NCBI GenBank assembly: GCA_040880805.1
Contig: JBBDHW010000037.1
Location: forward strand, 1 to 45,359
From: Acidimicrobiia bacterium
Lineage (GTDB): Bacteria; Actinomycetota; Acidimicrobiia; IMCC26256; DASPTH01
Direction of reading: 5' to 3'
Length of the DNA: 45,359 nt
The notes under the pieces are model-generated. The model was given only the letters and a program-made list of their open reading frames with translations. It was not told the origin of the DNA and did no database searches. Below, piece after piece: positions 1-9,887 of this stretch. How positions within the stretch are numbered: position 1 is the first letter of the stretch; each line of letters begins with the position of its first letter. Made by a program: the position numbers and the translations under genes.

Positions 1-15
1 GGCGAGACGCTGCAG

Positions 16-1578
16 GTGTTCGCCCAGCGTCCGCGCAACATGCGCGACGTCTTGGTCAACGCCGCCGAGCGGCACGCCGACTCGCCGTACCTCGTGTTCG
101 GGAACGAGACCGTCACCTACGGGGAGCTCCCCGGTCGGGTCGCGTCGTACGCCGCCGTGCTCGCGGACGAATATGGAGTGGGCAAGGGTGACCGGGTGGC
201 GATCGCGAGCGCGAACACCGTCGAGTACGCGCTCACGCTGTGGGCCTGCATCGTGACGGGCGCGATCGGCACCGGCTTGAACGGCTGGTGGACCGGTCCC
301 GAGCTGGCGTACGGCGTGGAGCTCACCCAGCCGAAGGTGCTGATCGGTGACGATCCGCGCCTCGAACGCATCGCGGAGTCGGGCGCCCATATCGACGCGC
401 CGATTCTGCGATGGGGCGAGCTGGCGGCCAAGGTTGCGGCGCGCGGCAAGGTCGCGCTGCCCGACACGCCGCTCGACGAGGACGATCCCTTCATCGTCCT
501 GTTCACGAGCGGTACCACCGGGCGGCCGAAGGGCGCGACGTTGTCGCACGGCAACATCATCCACTTCGCGCTCAGCAGTGGGCTGCGCGGGGCAACGAGC
601 GCAATGCTCGCTAACACCGGCAGCACCGCGTCGCCGATGGCGGCCGCATCGCTGTGCGCCGGTCCGTTCTTCCACATCTCCGGCATTGCCCCGATCATGA
701 TGGGCGGACCGTTCTACGGCACCACGATCGTGTTCACGCCCCCGGGCCGGTGGGACGAGACCACCCACCTCGAATTGACCGAGAAGCACCGCATCGCCAC
801 GTGGACGGGCGTCCCCACCATGTACTGGCGGTTGCTCGAGCACCCCGACTTCGACGACTACGACCTCACCTGCCTGAAGGCGATCAGCTCCGGTGGCGCG
901 CCGTTTCCGCCCGAGCTCATCCGCTTGCTCCAGGAGAAGTTCCCTGGTGTCGGTGTGACACAGGGATACGGCGCGAGCGAGACCATGGGGTCGGGCACGC
1001 TCTCGTTCGGCCCGCTGATGGAGCACCACCCCGACGCCGTGGGGCGGGCGACGCCCGCCATCGACATCCAGATCCGTGACGAGAGCGGCAATGTGCTCGG
1101 CGTGGGTGAGGTCGGGGAGATCTGTATCCGCTCCGGCACCGTGTTCCTCGGCTACTGGGACGATCCCGAGGCGACCGAGGAGGCGTTCTGGCCAGGCCGT
1201 TGGTACCGCACCGGCGACTTCGGCCGGATCGACGACGACGTGTTGTTCATCGAGAGCCGGATGCGCGACATGATCCTGCGCGGTGGCGAGAACATCTACC
1301 CGATCGAGATCGAACACCGGCTCGTCGAACATCCCGGCATTGCCGACGCCGCGGTCATCGGCGTGGAGCACCGCGAGCTCGGGCAAGAGGTGAAGGCATT
1401 CGTGGTGCTGGCTCCCGGCGCGGATCTGAGCGAGTCGGCAATTCAGGAATGGGTCGCGCAGTCGCTCGCGCGTCACAAGGTGCCCGCGTATGTAGAGTTC
1501 CGCGACAGCCTGCCGTACACCGCGACCGGCAAGCTCTTGAAGCACGAGCTCGAAGCCGAGGACGCGACGCCGAGCTAA
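16..1578 (+). CDS. AMP-binding acyl-CoA synthetase (ANL superfamily)
   Basis: Predicted to activate a carboxylic (fatty or aromatic) acid to its acyl-AMP and then its CoA thioester in the cytoplasm. The 520-residue reading has the family landmarks in order: P-loop LFTSGTTGRPKG near residue 160, GYGASE near 317, YRTGDF near 396, the RGGENIYP hinge region near 421, and the C-terminal TATGK with its catalytic lysine at about 506. Length is normal for the family. The GTG used as start lies 15 bases from the window edge and the frame is open to the edge, so the true start may lie outside; an internal ATG at base 40 is another option. The substrate cannot be told from sequence. Family assignment is firm. 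Confidence 0.93.
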   Translation: MFAQRPRNMRDVLVNAAERHADSPYLVFGNETVTYGELPGRVASYAAVLADEYGVGKGDRVAIASANTVEYALTLWACIVTGAIGTGLNGWWTGPELAYGVELTQPKVLIGDDPRLERIAESGAHIDAPILRWGELAAKVAARGKVALPDTPLDEDDPFIVLFTSGTTGRPKGATLSHGNIIHFALSSGLRGATSAMLANTGSTASPMAAASLCAGPFFHISGIAPIMMGGPFYGTTIVFTPPGRWDETTHLELTEKHRIATWTGVPTMYWRLLEHPDFDDYDLTCLKAISSGGAPFPPELIRLLQEKFPGVGVTQGYGASETMGSGTLSFGPLMEHHPDAVGRATPAIDIQIRDESGNVLGVGEVGEICIRSGTVFLGYWDDPEATEEAFWPGRWYRTGDFGRIDDDVLFIESRMRDMILRGGENIYPIEIEHRLVEHPGIADAAVIGVEHRELGQEVKAFVVLAPGADLSESAIQEWVAQSLARHKVPAYVEFRDSLPYTATGKLLKHELEAEDATPS

Positions 1579-1625
1579 ACGGTGCGCCGTTCTGTGCTCG
1601 GACCGTGTGCGCGGAATATCTACAG

Positions 1626-2096
1626 TTACGCGCCCTTGCCGCCGACACCTCGCGCTGCGATCGCAAGCCCCGCGTCCCACCCAGGCGCTCGGCCGTTGAC
1701 CGGCGGGCGGATCGTCTTGATGTCGGCTCCGCCACGCGCCAGGACCCACGAGACAACGGAGTTCGAGTTCCACATCGCGCCTGTGCCGAACTCGTCGCGG
1801 CCCCACACCGGGGTCGGAATCGATGGCAGCACATCGAGAATGTGTCTCGCGACTTCGGCATCCTCTGTCAGCCTCACGGGGCTCGCGATCGCCTCTTCGA
1901 TGTCGGGAATCTGCCCGTCTCGCCAGCGACGTATTTCGTAGCGGAAAACTCGAAACCGACCCAGCCATCGCATTCCGACCGGCCCTTCCGCCACGACACC
2001 TCGCCGTTCGCCGAGAAGGAACCGGCGGGATGAGCAACGCCCATGACGATTCCTCCGTCTACCTCCACGATCGCGCCACCGCGCACGCGCCGTCAT
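1626..2096 (-). pseudogene. Conserved protein of unknown function, probably frameshifted near its N-terminus
   Basis: The C-terminal ~110 codons look like a real protein: FRYEIRRW, TPVWGRDEFGTG, WNSNSVVSW and GRAPGWDAGL are the kind of conserved blocks I associate with an uncharacterised actinobacterial family. The first ~45 codons of the same frame are arginine-rich with poor third-position GC, whereas the next frame over, starting from a GTG at 2086, is GC3-rich there and reads protein-like (IVEVDGGIVMGVAHPAG). A one- or two-base slip somewhere around 1950-1985 would join the two. The ATG of the C-terminal frame overlaps the stop of the upstream hydrolase by four bases (ATGA), so the intact annotation is still possible. 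No function is proposed. Confidence 0.5.
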
Positions 2097-3532
2097 CGGC
2101 TGTGCGGGTGTCGGTGCTCACGCGCCGGTCGCTGCCCTCCGAGGCTCGGTTGTCGGCCGCGAAGCGCCGAGAGCTGGTGTTCGACTTCGGAGAGGGCCGC
2201 GACTTCGGATCCTTCCATTACGTACACCAGGTAGTACATAAGGAGGTCGGGAAGGGTTACAGCATCGAGCGCGACCGGGGCGTTGTCGTGACCGAGCGCG
2301 TACACGGTCCCGAAGCGGCGCGAGTACGCACGCACCGAGAAGAAGCTGCGGCTGTGTTCGGCCCAGCCGGCGAGGGCCGACGCCGCGATGCGGTGTACGA
2401 GGTCAGCGTCGCGTTCCCCGACGCCGGCCTCGGCGAACTGGGCGGGGTCTGCACCGAAGTCGAGATCGAAGCGTCGCTCCGCGCCGTCGGGGAACACCAA
2501 CCCAACTCGGTAGCGCACCCGATGCTCCCGGTACGCGCCCACGGCGCGGTCGTCACTTCCCGCTGGGGTCGTGACCCAATCGCCGAGTCCGCGCACGACC
2601 TCGACGGCGAGCCGCTCGAGCTGCGCGGGTACATACCCGTCGGGGTTCGGGTCGCTGAGGGGGGGAATCGGCGCCGTCGGGTCGAAGGCCACGCGCCATG
2701 TGTCGAGCGCCTCGGTGCGGGCGACGGGCGACGCGCCGGCATGGAGCGAGATCTCGACGCCCGCGGTGACCTCGAGCACATCACCGGGATCGATGAGGCG
2801 GGCGTCGACCTGGGGCGCGAGTCGACCCAGATCGGCGACAAATCGCTCGCGCGAGATGGGGAAGAGGAACGCGTTGAGCCATTCATGGTCGTCACAGAAT
2901 CGAAAGCCAGCCGACGCGGGCACGACAACGGTCGGGTCGACGCGAAGCGCGGTTTCGAGGTTCCGCCGGTGTGTCTCGAGGGGGAACCCGGTCGCGCGGC
3001 TCTCGAAGAACTCGAAGTTCTGACTGGCGTACATCGCGAACAAGATGTCGATCGTCCCGAACCGGTCGCGCACCACGTCGATCGTCTCGTCGGAGAGCAG
3101 CGTGTCTTCCTGGTTCCAGAACGCCCCCGAACGGTCGCGGAATACCATCCCCATCTCGGGTACCGAAGTGAGCTCGGACCGGGTCGGGAAGAGCTCGAAG
3201 CCTGGTCCCAGGATCGGGGCCATGGCCACGACCGGATGGACGTTTTCGAAGCCCAGCTCCCGGAGTGCGTGCACGATGAGCGGATCGGGCGGACAGATCG
3301 CGTCGACGTCGCGCGCGACCAGGTCGAGCGAAGCCACGTCGAAATGATCGGGATGACGGTGCGAAACGACGAGGATGTCGACCTCGGGGATCTTGTCCAC
3401 GTCGACGGATCGCCCGGGACACGACACCACCGTGCCCTCCTCGAACGGATCGCCGAGCACCGGATCCATGAGACAGGTCGCCCCGTCCAGCTCCACGAGC
3501 ACCGAAGCATGTCCAAGCAGTGTGATCCGCAT
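2093..3532 (-). CDS. Metallo-beta-lactamase-fold hydrolase with a C-terminal extension
   Basis: The N-terminal ~230 residues form an UlaG-like metallo-beta-lactamase fold: LLGHASVLVE at the start, an early Asp in CLMDPVLGD, and the metal-binding H58-x-H60-x-D62-H63 in VVSHRHPDHFD. The ~200-residue C-terminal part (YRVGLVFPDG, LPDLLMYYLVYVM) is not a domain I can name. The ATG at 3532 is chosen because the conserved fold begins there and a GGGAGG ribosome site precedes it; an upstream in-frame extension to 3691 is low-complexity and arginine-rich. It overlaps the next minus-strand gene by four bases, suggesting coupled translation. Substrate unknown. Confidence 0.85.
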   Translation of the reverse strand: MRITLLGHASVLVELDGATCLMDPVLGDPFEEGTVVSCPGRSVDVDKIPEVDILVVSHRHPDHFDVASLDLVARDVDAICPPDPLIVHALRELGFENVHPVVAMAPILGPGFELFPTRSELTSVPEMGMVFRDRSGAFWNQEDTLLSDETIDVVRDRFGTIDILFAMYASQNFEFFESRATGFPLETHRRNLETALRVDPTVVVPASAGFRFCDDHEWLNAFLFPISRERFVADLGRLAPQVDARLIDPGDVLEVTAGVEISLHAGASPVARTEALDTWRVAFDPTAPIPPLSDPNPDGYVPAQLERLAVEVVRGLGDWVTTPAGSDDRAVGAYREHRVRYRVGLVFPDGAERRFDLDFGADPAQFAEAGVGERDADLVHRIAASALAGWAEHSRSFFSVRAYSRRFGTVYALGHDNAPVALDAVTLPDLLMYYLVYVMEGSEVAALSEVEHQLSALRGRQPSLGGQRPAREHRHPHSR

Positions 3533-3846
3533 CCCGACGCCTCCCGCTCCGCACGCGATGCCAGTGTGCCCGATTGTCCCCGCACGCGTGCAGCGAGCCA
3601 CGGCGACCCGGGCAGCGGACGACGACCCCGGTCGCGATCGTCGTGACGCTCGATTCCACCGAACTTGACGTTGCAGCGACGGTTCGCACACTGCGCCACC
3701 GGCTGGTTACCGGCCAACTCCTGCTCTGTCCTCGGAGGCACGTAGGCGTCGACGAGGCTGTTACCGCGGAGCCACTGGACGGTCCCTCGGTCGTCAAGCG
3801 TGAAGGGTTATTAGATTGAGCCACGACTGAACAGGAGGGCGAGCAC
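3533..3846. other. Divergent intergenic region, no gene recognised
   Basis: This 314-base gap separates a minus-strand hydrolase from a plus-strand amidohydrolase. Open frames crossing it on both strands are arginine/serine-rich and match nothing I recognise. It should hold both promoters. A possible plus-strand -10 (TTAGAT around 3811) sits ahead of a good AGGAGGG ribosome site at 3833-3839. The promoter call is weak. Confidence 0.4.
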
Positions 3847-4989
3847 GTGGAACTCGGCTATGGGATGTTCGACGCGGACAACCATCTGTACGAGGCTTCT
3901 GATGCGTTCACCCGGCATCTGCCGGAGCGGCGGCGTCGGGACTTCTACTGGGTGACCGATGATCGGGGTCACCGTTTGATCGTCGTGGGGAACCGCGTGT
4001 GGGACTACATCGTGAACCCGACGTTCGATCCTGTGGCGGTGGCTGGCGCGTTGGACAGGCGCAAGGTGGAACCGCTGGGTGACCGGCCGGAGTACCGGGA
4101 TCCGGTCAGGCGTGTGGCGCGCTTCGACGAGCAGGGGATCGAGGCGTCGTTGATGTTCCCGACGTTGGCGTCGGGTTTGACCGAGATCGTGGGCGACAAC
4201 TTGTGGTTGCTGTCGGATCTGACGTGGTCGTTCAACCGTTGGTTGGAGGAGGACTGGGGGTTCGCGTTCGAGAACCGCAGCTTCGCGACGCCCCTGTTCA
4301 CCTTGTCGGATGTGGATGAGTCGGTGGCGATGTTGGAGTGGGCGCTCGAGCGGGGATGCCGGGCGATCATGGTCTGTGGCGGCCCGGTGCGAACGCAGTT
4401 GGGGTGGACCTCGCCGGCGGACCCGATGTTCGATCCGTTGTGGGCGCGGTGCGCAGAGGCTGGTGTGGTGGTGTGCGTGCATGCGGCGGCGGCGGGCTAC
4501 AACCGTCATTCGGGTGAGTACACCGGCAACTACGAGCTGAGACCGTTCCAGGACCAGACGCTCGATACGCTTTTGAATCGTGGCCGTCCGGTGTCGGACT
4601 TCTTCGCGGCGATGATCTGGCAGGGTGCGACGACGCGTCATCGGAACCTTCGGTTCCTGTCGGTCGAGAACCATGCCGACTGGGTGCCGCGGTTGGTGTC
4701 TCTTCTCGGCCGGTTCGGTCGGGCGAGCACGTTGGGTGAGGACCCGGTCGACGTGTTCCATCGGTGCGTCTGGGTGACGCCGCACTGGGAGGACGACATC
4801 GAGGGGTTGATCGAGCTCATCCCGGTCGAGCGGGTGACGGCCGGGTCGGACTTCCCGCATTACGACGCATTGGCGGAGCCCACCGATTTCGCCAAGCACC
4901 TCAACGGGCTGAGTTCGCAGGATGTGCGAAAGGTGATGAGGGACAACCTGCGCTCGATCCTCACGGGGGGTGTACAAACATTTGTGTAA
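3847..4989 (+). CDS. Amidohydrolase-2 family metal-dependent hydrolase (TIM barrel)
   Basis: Likely a cytoplasmic metal-dependent hydrolase or decarboxylase of the ACMSD-like amidohydrolase-2 family. Near the N-terminus it has the metal motif in FDADNHLYE (D-x-D-N-H), internal VCVHAAAAGY, and the C-terminal GSDFPHYDA that supplies the last metal-binding Asp region. Start GTG at 3847 is supported by AGGAGGG eight bases upstream. The final residues (GGVQTFV) are unusual: they are encoded by sequence reading into what looks like the left end of an insertion sequence, so the native C-terminal residues have probably been replaced. The catalytic barrel appears complete. Two other amidohydrolases of this type occur in the window. 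Substrate is not predictable. Confidence 0.88.
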   Translation: MELGYGMFDADNHLYEASDAFTRHLPERRRRDFYWVTDDRGHRLIVVGNRVWDYIVNPTFDPVAVAGALDRRKVEPLGDRPEYRDPVRRVARFDEQGIEASLMFPTLASGLTEIVGDNLWLLSDLTWSFNRWLEEDWGFAFENRSFATPLFTLSDVDESVAMLEWALERGCRAIMVCGGPVRTQLGWTSPADPMFDPLWARCAEAGVVVCVHAAAAGYNRHSGEYTGNYELRPFQDQTLDTLLNRGRPVSDFFAAMIWQGATTRHRNLRFLSVENHADWVPRLVSLLGRFGRASTLGEDPVDVFHRCVWVTPHWEDDIEGLIELIPVERVTAGSDFPHYDALAEPTDFAKHLNGLSSQDVRKVMRDNLRSILTGGVQTFV

Positions 4990-5033
4990 GGGCGGAGCTC
5001 TGATGGCCTGAGGGCCGGAGAGAATTCCGCATC

Positions 5034-5301
5034 ATGTCGGACACCAAGCGTGACGAGCAGCCGCCGGCGGAGGTGTCGGTGATCGACGACGAGTTGATCG
5101 AACGGCTGATGGCGCAAGTCGATGCCGAGGGCGTCGAGTGTGCTCGATGTGGAGCGCAGCGATCATCTGGGCTACGAACGTGGCGATCCCGCCGGCCGCG
5201 GTTCGGGTAACTCCCGTAACGGCACGTCGCCCAAGACGGTGTTGACCGACGCCGGCGCGATCCCGCTGGAGATCCCGCGGGACCGCAACGGACGTCTCTG
5301 A
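5034..5301 (+). pseudogene. IS256-family (Mutator-type) transposase remnant
   Basis: From ATG 5034 the frame reads a typical N-terminus of actinobacterial IS256 transposases (VIDDELIERLMAQVDAEG) for about 35 codons. The reading then jumps to another frame giving DHLGYERGDPAGRGSGNSRN, TSPKTVLTDAG and IPLEIPRDRNG, the next conserved block of the same family, and stops at 5299-5301. Roughly 20-30 codons are missing at the junction near 5137, and everything downstream, including the DDE catalytic domain, is absent. The element is therefore dead. Its left end may extend back to about 4972, into the 3' end of the amidohydrolase gene, where ACAAACATTTGT resembles an IS terminal sequence; that part is inference. 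Confidence 0.8.
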
Positions 5302-5324
5302 TTCCAATCAGGAATACTGGCAAC

Positions 5325-5999
5325 GTGCCGGCTGACCCCGATCTCCTCGGCAGCGTTCGGACCATGCGTCGCAAGCTGGCCGACGACGGTCCGAGCCGAA
5401 CTCGTACCGAGGGCGACTTCGAAGTCGTGTCCGTCCCGCCTCGTGACTGTGACGCGCTCCGCGACCTCCTACTTGCCGAGCGCGCGCGAGTCGTGATCGA
5501 GATCGGCCTCGCGTACGGAAGTTCCGCGCTCGCGATCGCGGAGGCCCTCGTCACTCCGGGCGCCGACGATGCGCGCCACCTGATCATCGACGCGTTCCAA
5601 GGCCACTTCCACGACGCGGGATGGAACGTGATCGTCATGACTGGTCTGACCGACGTCTGCTCGTTGCTGCGCGAACGATCTCAACTCGTGCTCCCCCGGC
5701 TGATGGCCGACGGCGTCGTCGCCGACGCAGCGTTCGTCGATGGCAGCCACGTGTTCCACAACGTGTTCGTCGACCTGTTCTTCCTCGGCGAGCTCGTACG
5801 TCCCGGTGGTCTGATCGTCCTCGACGACTGTTCCTGGCTGTCAGTGGCTACGGCAGCGAGATACTTCGAAAACAACACCGGCTGGCAACGAGAACCGATC
5901 AACAGCGAGACGCGGCTCCGCGCCTTCCGCGTGCCGAACCCCAAGATCGAGGCGAGCTTCGAAGCGTTCAAACCATTCGGCGTCGACTTGACGGACTGA
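5325..5999 (+). CDS. Class I SAM-dependent methyltransferase
   Basis: A 224-residue Rossmann-fold methyltransferase. Motif I is VVIEIGLAYGSSALAIAEAL (about residues 57-76), an acidic position follows in HLIIDAF, AAFVDGSH fits the post-motif region, and LVRPGGLIVLDDC fits motif III of O-methyltransferase-like enzymes. The acceptor is unknown. Start GTG 5325 has only a weak AGGA upstream. The gene fills exactly the space between the transposase remnant (about 24 bases upstream) and the integrase remnant (about 9 bases downstream), so it may have arrived with, or been stranded by, mobile DNA. A small palindrome, CTGATT-CC-AATCAG at 5298-5311, lies directly upstream. Confidence 0.82.
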   Translation: MPADPDLLGSVRTMRRKLADDGPSRTRTEGDFEVVSVPPRDCDALRDLLLAERARVVIEIGLAYGSSALAIAEALVTPGADDARHLIIDAFQGHFHDAGWNVIVMTGLTDVCSLLRERSQLVLPRLMADGVVADAAFVDGSHVFHNVFVDLFFLGELVRPGGLIVLDDCSWLSVATAARYFENNTGWQREPINSETRLRAFRVPNPKIEASFEAFKPFGVDLTD

Positions 6000-6007
6000 C
6001 ACGCAAT

Positions 6008-6492
6008 GCCGGTTTGCTCACATCGACGGGCGCATCGGGTCAAACCCAGCCCAGTACGTGCGTCGACCCAAGGTTCATCCGAGCGAAGGTCACGGCATGG
6101 ACCGCGCCGAGTTGGGCACGTTCCTTGGAAAGGGCAACAAGCCCGCCACGATCCCGCTCGTGCCCCGGACCGCGCGGACAATCGACCTCGCGGTTGGCGA
6201 ACAGCACGAGGGGCCGATCCTGCGACGGAGGGACGGACCGCGCCTGGACCGCCGAACAGCGCACCGCTGGGTCCGCTCGATCGGGAAACGGGCAGGGCTC
6301 GGCGCGGTCCACCCGCACATGCTTCGTGCCGGCTTCATCATGGCGGCGCTCGATGCCCGCGTTCCGCTACGTGATGTGCAGATCGCAGCCCGCCACGCTG
6401 ATCCGAGAACTACGACGATCTACGACCGCCGGAGAGAGAACTTCGACCGACACGCCGCATACGTCGTGGTTGCCTTTGTCGCCGGCGGCTGA
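6008..6492 (+). pseudogene. Tyrosine recombinase/integrase remnant with internal deletion
   Basis: The frame begins mid-protein just after the methyltransferase stop (RFAHIDGRIGSNPAQYV, typical of the end of the SAM-like core-binding domain) and continues through RRPKVHPSEGHGM and AELGTFL. It then jumps in frame to KGNKPATIPLVPRT. The catalytic part after the jump is present: HPHMLRAGF (H-x-x-R), IAARHAD (His) and TTTIYDRRR (Tyr nucleophile). The segment that should carry the first catalytic Arg (the LRVSE-type motif) is missing, so about 40 codons were lost. With no N-terminal domain and no first Arg the protein cannot be active. The start usually called (GTG 6058) is artificial. Confidence 0.85.
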
Positions 6493-6658
6493 CCTGCTGA
6501 CCCACCTCGAGCGGCACTTCGGAGGCAGCCTCCGACTTCCGGAGTCGATCGATCGGGCCCCCGACATAACAGTCACCGATCGCCAGCGAGCCTTGGCAGG
6601 CTGAAGTCATGACCGCTGACTCGTCCTCAGAGCTTTCGTGCCGAATTCCCGCCGACGA

Positions 6659-6687
6659 TGTCGAGAATTCGGGGCCTGCTCCGTCTC
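6659..6687 (+). promoter_or_regulatory. Candidate ECF-type promoter upstream of the DGPF gene
   Basis: TGTCGA (6659-6664), a 17-base spacer, then CGTCTC (6682-6687), 48 bases before the DGPF gene start. The TGTCGA -35 resembles what has been reported for ECF42 sigma factors, and CGTC is common in ECF -10 elements. ECF42 operons are known to be self-controlled, so this placement is expected, but the match is by eye only. Confidence 0.4.
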
Positions 6688-6734
6688 AGGGGTGCATCCG
6701 GCCGGAAGGGCCGACGTCACACAAGGAGAACACC

Positions 6735-7138
6735 ATGGCCAAGTACTTGTTGCTCAAGCACTACCGAGGCGCGCCGGCGCCCGTCAACGATGTCCCGATG
6801 GACCAGTGGAGGCCCGACGAGGTCGAGGCACACATCCGGTTCATGAACGACTTCGCAGCTCGGCTCGAGAGCAGCGGCGAGTTCATCGACGGACAGGCGC
6901 TGTCGCCCGACGGCGTGTGGGTCCGCTACGACGGCGAGGGGCGCCCGCCGGTGACCGACGGCCCGTTCGCCGAGACGAAGGACTTGATCGCGGGATGGAT
7001 GGTGATCGACGTCGACAGCCACGAGCGAGCGATCGAGCTCGCCGGTGAGCTGTCGGCAGCACCCGGGGCCGGCGGCGAACCGATCCACGAATGGCTGGAA
7101 GTCCGACCCTTCCTGGCCGCGCCGCCCACCGTCACTCA

Positions 7139-7142
<4 letters not shown>
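6735..7142 (+). CDS. DGPF-domain (YCII-related) protein
   Basis: A 135-residue ferredoxin-like-fold protein of the YCII/DGPF family. It begins MAKYLLLKHYRG and carries the name-giving DGPFAETKD around residues 75-83, followed by GWMVIDVDSHERAIE. Start ATG 6735 has a good AAGGAG six bases upstream. Proteins of this type are the standard genetic partner of ECF42 sigma factors, and here the stop overlaps the sigma-factor GTG by four bases (GTGA), implying coupled translation. The biochemical role of DGPF proteins in these modules is not established; YCII relatives include small dehalogenase-like or peroxide-linked enzymes, but no catalytic claim is made. Confidence 0.92.
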
Positions 7143-8267
<1,125 letters not shown>

Positions 8268-8296
<29 letters not shown>

Positions 8297-8435
8297 CCTC
8301 GTCGCCGGGCGTGAAGATGGCCGCCAACTGCTCGGCGAGCTCGCTCGGCCGGTGCGCGCCTTGAAGGTCGGCCAACTGAGGCGAACTCGCTCGAAGCTCC
8401 GCAGCGCCGAACCGCCGACAGCACTTCTCGTGCAC
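8268..8435 (-). other. Small unassigned reading frame, possible gene remnant
   Basis: A 55-codon frame from GTG 8435 reads protein-like in its second half (ADLQGAHRPSELAEQLAA, FTPGDEVICG) with GC-rich third positions, and it overlaps the 3' end of the sigma-factor gene on the other strand. I do not recognise a family. It may be the tail of a decayed gene or a chance antisense frame. The rest of the 8436-8536 gap shows nothing. Confidence 0.2.
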
Positions 8436-8536
8436 CCGGACCTGTCCCAGAACGCCTAATACACGGGTACGCTGCCGATCTGTCGCGCGAGCAACGCGCG
8501 TCGACTGAGCGTTCGGGGCGCGCAATCTGGCACGCG

Positions 8537-8941
8537 TCAATGACGACGGGCTCGTTCTTGCTCGACGTACTCGTCGGCAAGATGGTGTGGCGCACACGCC
8601 AACCAGCCGTCGAAGATCGCTTCCCGCAGTGCTCGCTTGGTGACGGTCTTCAGCTGGATCAGAATCGCCGGGTACCCGTCGAAATGCGGAATCGTGAAGA
8701 AGGCTCGGGGCTGTGCCGCGAGCACGGCCTCCTTCTCGCCGAGATCCTCGACGCGAACCGCGAGGATCGCTCCGTCGGGCGGGCTGGTGTCGCCGAACCG
8801 CCGGATGTCTGCCTTGCTGAACGGCCGCTCCCACGCAAAGGCCTTGCCCGCGACCGACCATGTGCGATTGCCGTGACGCTCGCCCTCGCCGACTTCCGGC
8901 AAGTCCAGGGCCATCCGGGCGACCTCGTCGACACTTACCAT
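8537..8941 (-). CDS. MmcQ/YjbR-family protein
   Basis: A 134-residue protein of the MmcQ/YjbR family, a small double-wing DNA-binding-like fold with no settled function. Recognisable blocks are ALDLPEVGEGERHG at the N-terminus, WSVAGKAFAWERP, a nucleotide-binding-like LAVRVEDLGEKEAVL, FFTIPHFDGYPAILI and the C-terminal LREAIFDGWLACAP. Start ATG 8941; the ribosome site is weak. It lies just downstream of a second, more divergent member of the same family on the same strand, though the ~115-base gap suggests they are not tightly coupled. Confidence 0.82.
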   Translation of the reverse strand: MVSVDEVARMALDLPEVGEGERHGNRTWSVAGKAFAWERPFSKADIRRFGDTSPPDGAILAVRVEDLGEKEAVLAAQPRAFFTIPHFDGYPAILIQLKTVTKRALREAIFDGWLACAPHHLADEYVEQERARRH

Positions 8942-9057
8942 TACCGCACCCTATTCCGACCGCTGCGTAGTGCCGTTCGTTCCGTGCGCGTCGAGGAAGC
9001 CGCCAACTTCGCGATCTCGCGCGAGGGGCCACCGTCGAAGCGCCGCAGCAGGGTGTG

Positions 9058-9489
9058 TTACCGCTCCAACTCGCGTCGCCGAGCTGGGGTTCTCGTTCGA
9101 GCGTCGAGTTCGGCGATGAGCTTCTTGGCGGCCTTGTTGCGGTAACTCTCGTCGACCCAGTCACAGAGAAGGTCCACGTCAGCCGCGGACAGTCGAACGG
9201 TGAGCCATCCCCACTGTCCGAGGCCGCTGGTGGTCGTCGGCACTGCCCGTGCGAGCGCGACTGCTTGCTCGTAGGAGTCGGTGAGCTTGACGGCCATGGC
9301 GTGGGTCTGGGCGTCGCGCCTCCCGAGCCACAAGAACATTGGTCCGTGCACGAGATGCCTTCGCCATGGCGGCGGATCGACCGACCGTTTCTCGACCTTG
9401 ATGACAGGCTCGCCCCACGGGAAGTCCTCTGTCGCGGAAGGAAGGCTCAGCGCGAACTCGCGCAGGGTGTCCCACTTGCGAACGCTCAC
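9058..9489 (-). CDS. MmcQ/YjbR-family protein, second copy
   Basis: A 143-residue relative of the preceding family: REFALSLPSATEDFPWGEPVIKV opens the fold, MFLWLGRRDA and MAVKLTDSYEQA form the middle, and GLGQWGWLTVRL with LLCDWVDESYRNKAAKKL closes it. Start GTG 9489 is chosen because conservation begins there and GGTGGGAG lies about eight bases upstream; the longer upstream frame to 9834 is low-complexity. In the 143 bases upstream, another minus-strand frame reads LDPIEWLLEGDP before a stop; this could be a scrap of another gene. Function of the family is unknown. Confidence 0.78.
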   Translation of the reverse strand: MSVRKWDTLREFALSLPSATEDFPWGEPVIKVEKRSVDPPPWRRHLVHGPMFLWLGRRDAQTHAMAVKLTDSYEQAVALARAVPTTTSGLGQWGWLTVRLSAADVDLLCDWVDESYRNKAAKKLIAELDARTRTPARRRELER

Positions 9490-9632
9490 CAGCTCAGACT
9501 CCCACCGATGGGTCTCCCTCGAGCAGCCACTCGATCGGGTCCAACGCCGTCCCCTTGTAGCAGAACTGCGTGAACTGTACGGCGGATCAGTGAACGCGGC
9601 GCCACCGGTCTCGGCGGTCGCCGATTGTTGAC

Positions 9633-9845
9633 TCAGAGACAGAACGGGTGACCGGAAGGGTCGGCGTAGATCTCGGTGTCGGCCAACTTCGGCAAGCGGA
9701 TGGCGCCGAAACGCTCGGCGCGCTCCTGGGCCGAGTGCGTGCCATGGGTGAATCGGAAGTCGACGTGGAGCTGCGCGGGGTATGCGGGGTCGGGCCAACG
9801 GGCGGCGACGACAACGAGGAAACCCACGGCACACCCCTCGTCCCC
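9633..9845 (-). pseudogene. Glyoxalase/VOC-family protein, C-terminal fragment
   Basis: About 70 codons match the end of Glyoxalase_6-like VOC proteins: RWPDPAYPAQLHVDF, AQERAERFGAIRLP, then EIYADPSGHPFCL and stop, with the conserved metal-site Glu region and the terminal GHPFCL. The N-terminal beta-alpha-beta module that should precede it is absent; upstream codons in the frame run straight into the divergent monooxygenase gene. I read this as a gene truncated at its 5' end. The usual start codon assigned at 9902 would only add non-conserved residues overlapping the next gene. Confidence 0.6.
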
Positions 9846-9887
9846 AACCGACGGGAGTGCACGCTCAGTTTGCGGCAGGATGCTCGG

